From positions 1 through 64,000 of the forward strand of contig NZ_LXTT01000130.1 in the NCBI RefSeq assembly GCF_001683915.1: a DNA stretch of 64,000 nucleotides. Direction: 5' to 3'. The translations under genes were made by a program, and so were the position numbers. This document shows positions 63,811 to 64,000 of this stretch, in pieces. Every line of letters starts with the position of its first letter. Positions within the stretch are counted from its first letter, which is position 1. The notes under the pieces are model-generated. The model was not told the DNA's origin, searched no databases, and saw nothing but the letters and a program-made list of their open reading frames with translations. Source of the stretch: Allomuricauda sp. CP2A. Lineage in GTDB: Bacteria; Bacteroidota; Bacteroidia; Flavobacteriales; Flavobacteriaceae.

Positions 63811-63841
63811 AAAAGCCTCCGAAATATCCGGGGGCTTTTTT
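63811..63841 (+). terminator. Rho-independent terminator after the repeat lipoprotein gene
   Basis: AAAAGCCTCCGA pairs with TCCGGGGGCTTTT (one G-T pair and a small bulge) and runs into a T tract, 27 bp after the stop codon. Confidence 0.8.
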
Positions 63842-63903
63842 AGTATTCGTCAAATTAAAAGGCCTTTTCGTCAAACTGCACGCACCCCAAGGTCAATTTT
63901 TTT

Positions 63904-63911
63904 TATATTTG
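63904..63911 (+). promoter_or_regulatory. -7 promoter box of the gene at the window end
   Basis: TATATTTG, an exact TAnnTTTG match, 27 bp before the ATG at 63939, after a T-rich stretch. No clear -33 TTG. Confidence 0.6.
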
Positions 63912-63938
63912 TGGCATAGCCTTTGGTATCAATATTTT

Positions 63939-64000
63939 ATGAAGCACTTTTACCTTGTCATTTTCTTTTTTGTCTGTACGCTTGGTTTTTCACAAGAAAA
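63939..64000 (+). CDS. Exported protein, 5' end only
   Basis: Begins at ATG 63939 and runs off the window after 20 codons. The visible sequence MKHFYLVIFFFVCTLGFSQE is a complete signal peptide with a probable cleavage before Gln19. A perfect -7 box lies upstream and a terminator closes the preceding gene, so it is a separate transcription unit. Nothing can be said of its function. Confidence 0.7.
   Translation, partial: MKHFYLVIFFFVCTLGFSQE

Overview
The window is 64 kb of chromosome from a marine-type member of the Bacteroidota, family Flavobacteriaceae (Muricauda/Allomuricauda-like by gene content; genus is inference). The evidence is a SusC/SusD pair, many exported lipoproteins with a Ser/Ala/Gly-Cys lipobox, a mevalonate-type isoprenoid block, promoters with the Bacteroidota -7 box TAnnTTTG instead of sigma70 -10/-35 elements, and short or overlapping gene junctions. 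I see no rRNA, tRNA, insertion sequence, phage or CRISPR array.

Layout. 0-10.7 kb is mostly housekeeping: rRNA pseudouridine synthase, a bile-acid/sodium symporter-type transporter, a mevalonate block (UbiA-type prenyltransferase, mevalonate kinase, diphosphomevalonate decarboxylase), TspO, a DUF1697 protein, glycerol kinase plus aquaglyceroporin, and a flavoprotein with a glycerophosphodiester phosphodiesterase. 11.3-21.8 kb is an alpha-glucan utilisation locus: GH13 amylase lipoprotein and GH65 phosphorylase (4-bp overlap), a LacI regulator, and a SusC/SusD pair preceded by a near-perfect LacI-type operator and closed by a strong terminator. The expected SusE/F, sugar permease and beta-phosphoglucomutase are absent. 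21.9-34.9 kb is a six-gene co-directional run of three large paralogous FG-GAP/ASPIC-UnbV lipoproteins, a vanadium-haloperoxidase/PAP2-type lipoprotein, a membrane-anchored START-like/GyrI-like protein and a beta-propeller lipoprotein, with junctions from 8-bp overlaps to 19-bp gaps.

34.9-43.3 kb is the most unusual stretch. It holds a 1237-residue lipoprotein that appears to combine a purple-acid-phosphatase-like metallophosphoesterase, a kinase-like catalytic-loop region and a C-terminal Omp85-type barrel. It is transcribed divergently, 55 bp away, from an HD-domain/Pycsar-effector (PycTM) fusion that has no cyclase nearby. A GAF-domain protein and a small LpxH-like phosphoesterase follow. 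43.4-52 kb has a secreted unknown protein, a penicillin/AHL-acylase-family lipoprotein, a TPM-domain protein, an MsbA-like ABC exporter and a Mrp-NifU-ferredoxin reductase-ferredoxin operon. 52-56.8 kb has an amidase, a trmB-LysE-alkyltransferase-like operon and a glycosyltransferase. 56.7-63.8 kb has a PhoB/PhoR-like two-component pair divergent from a TonB-dependent receptor and a lipoprotein built from two near-identical 1032-bp repeats; the shared promoter region holds TTAACA-like direct repeats partly phased at 11 bp, a candidate Pho box. The window ends in the first 20 codons of another exported protein.

Several translation starts were moved inward from the longest open frame. The reasons were a signal peptide at the internal start, a collision with a divergent gene, or a promoter box inside the extension; each case is stated.
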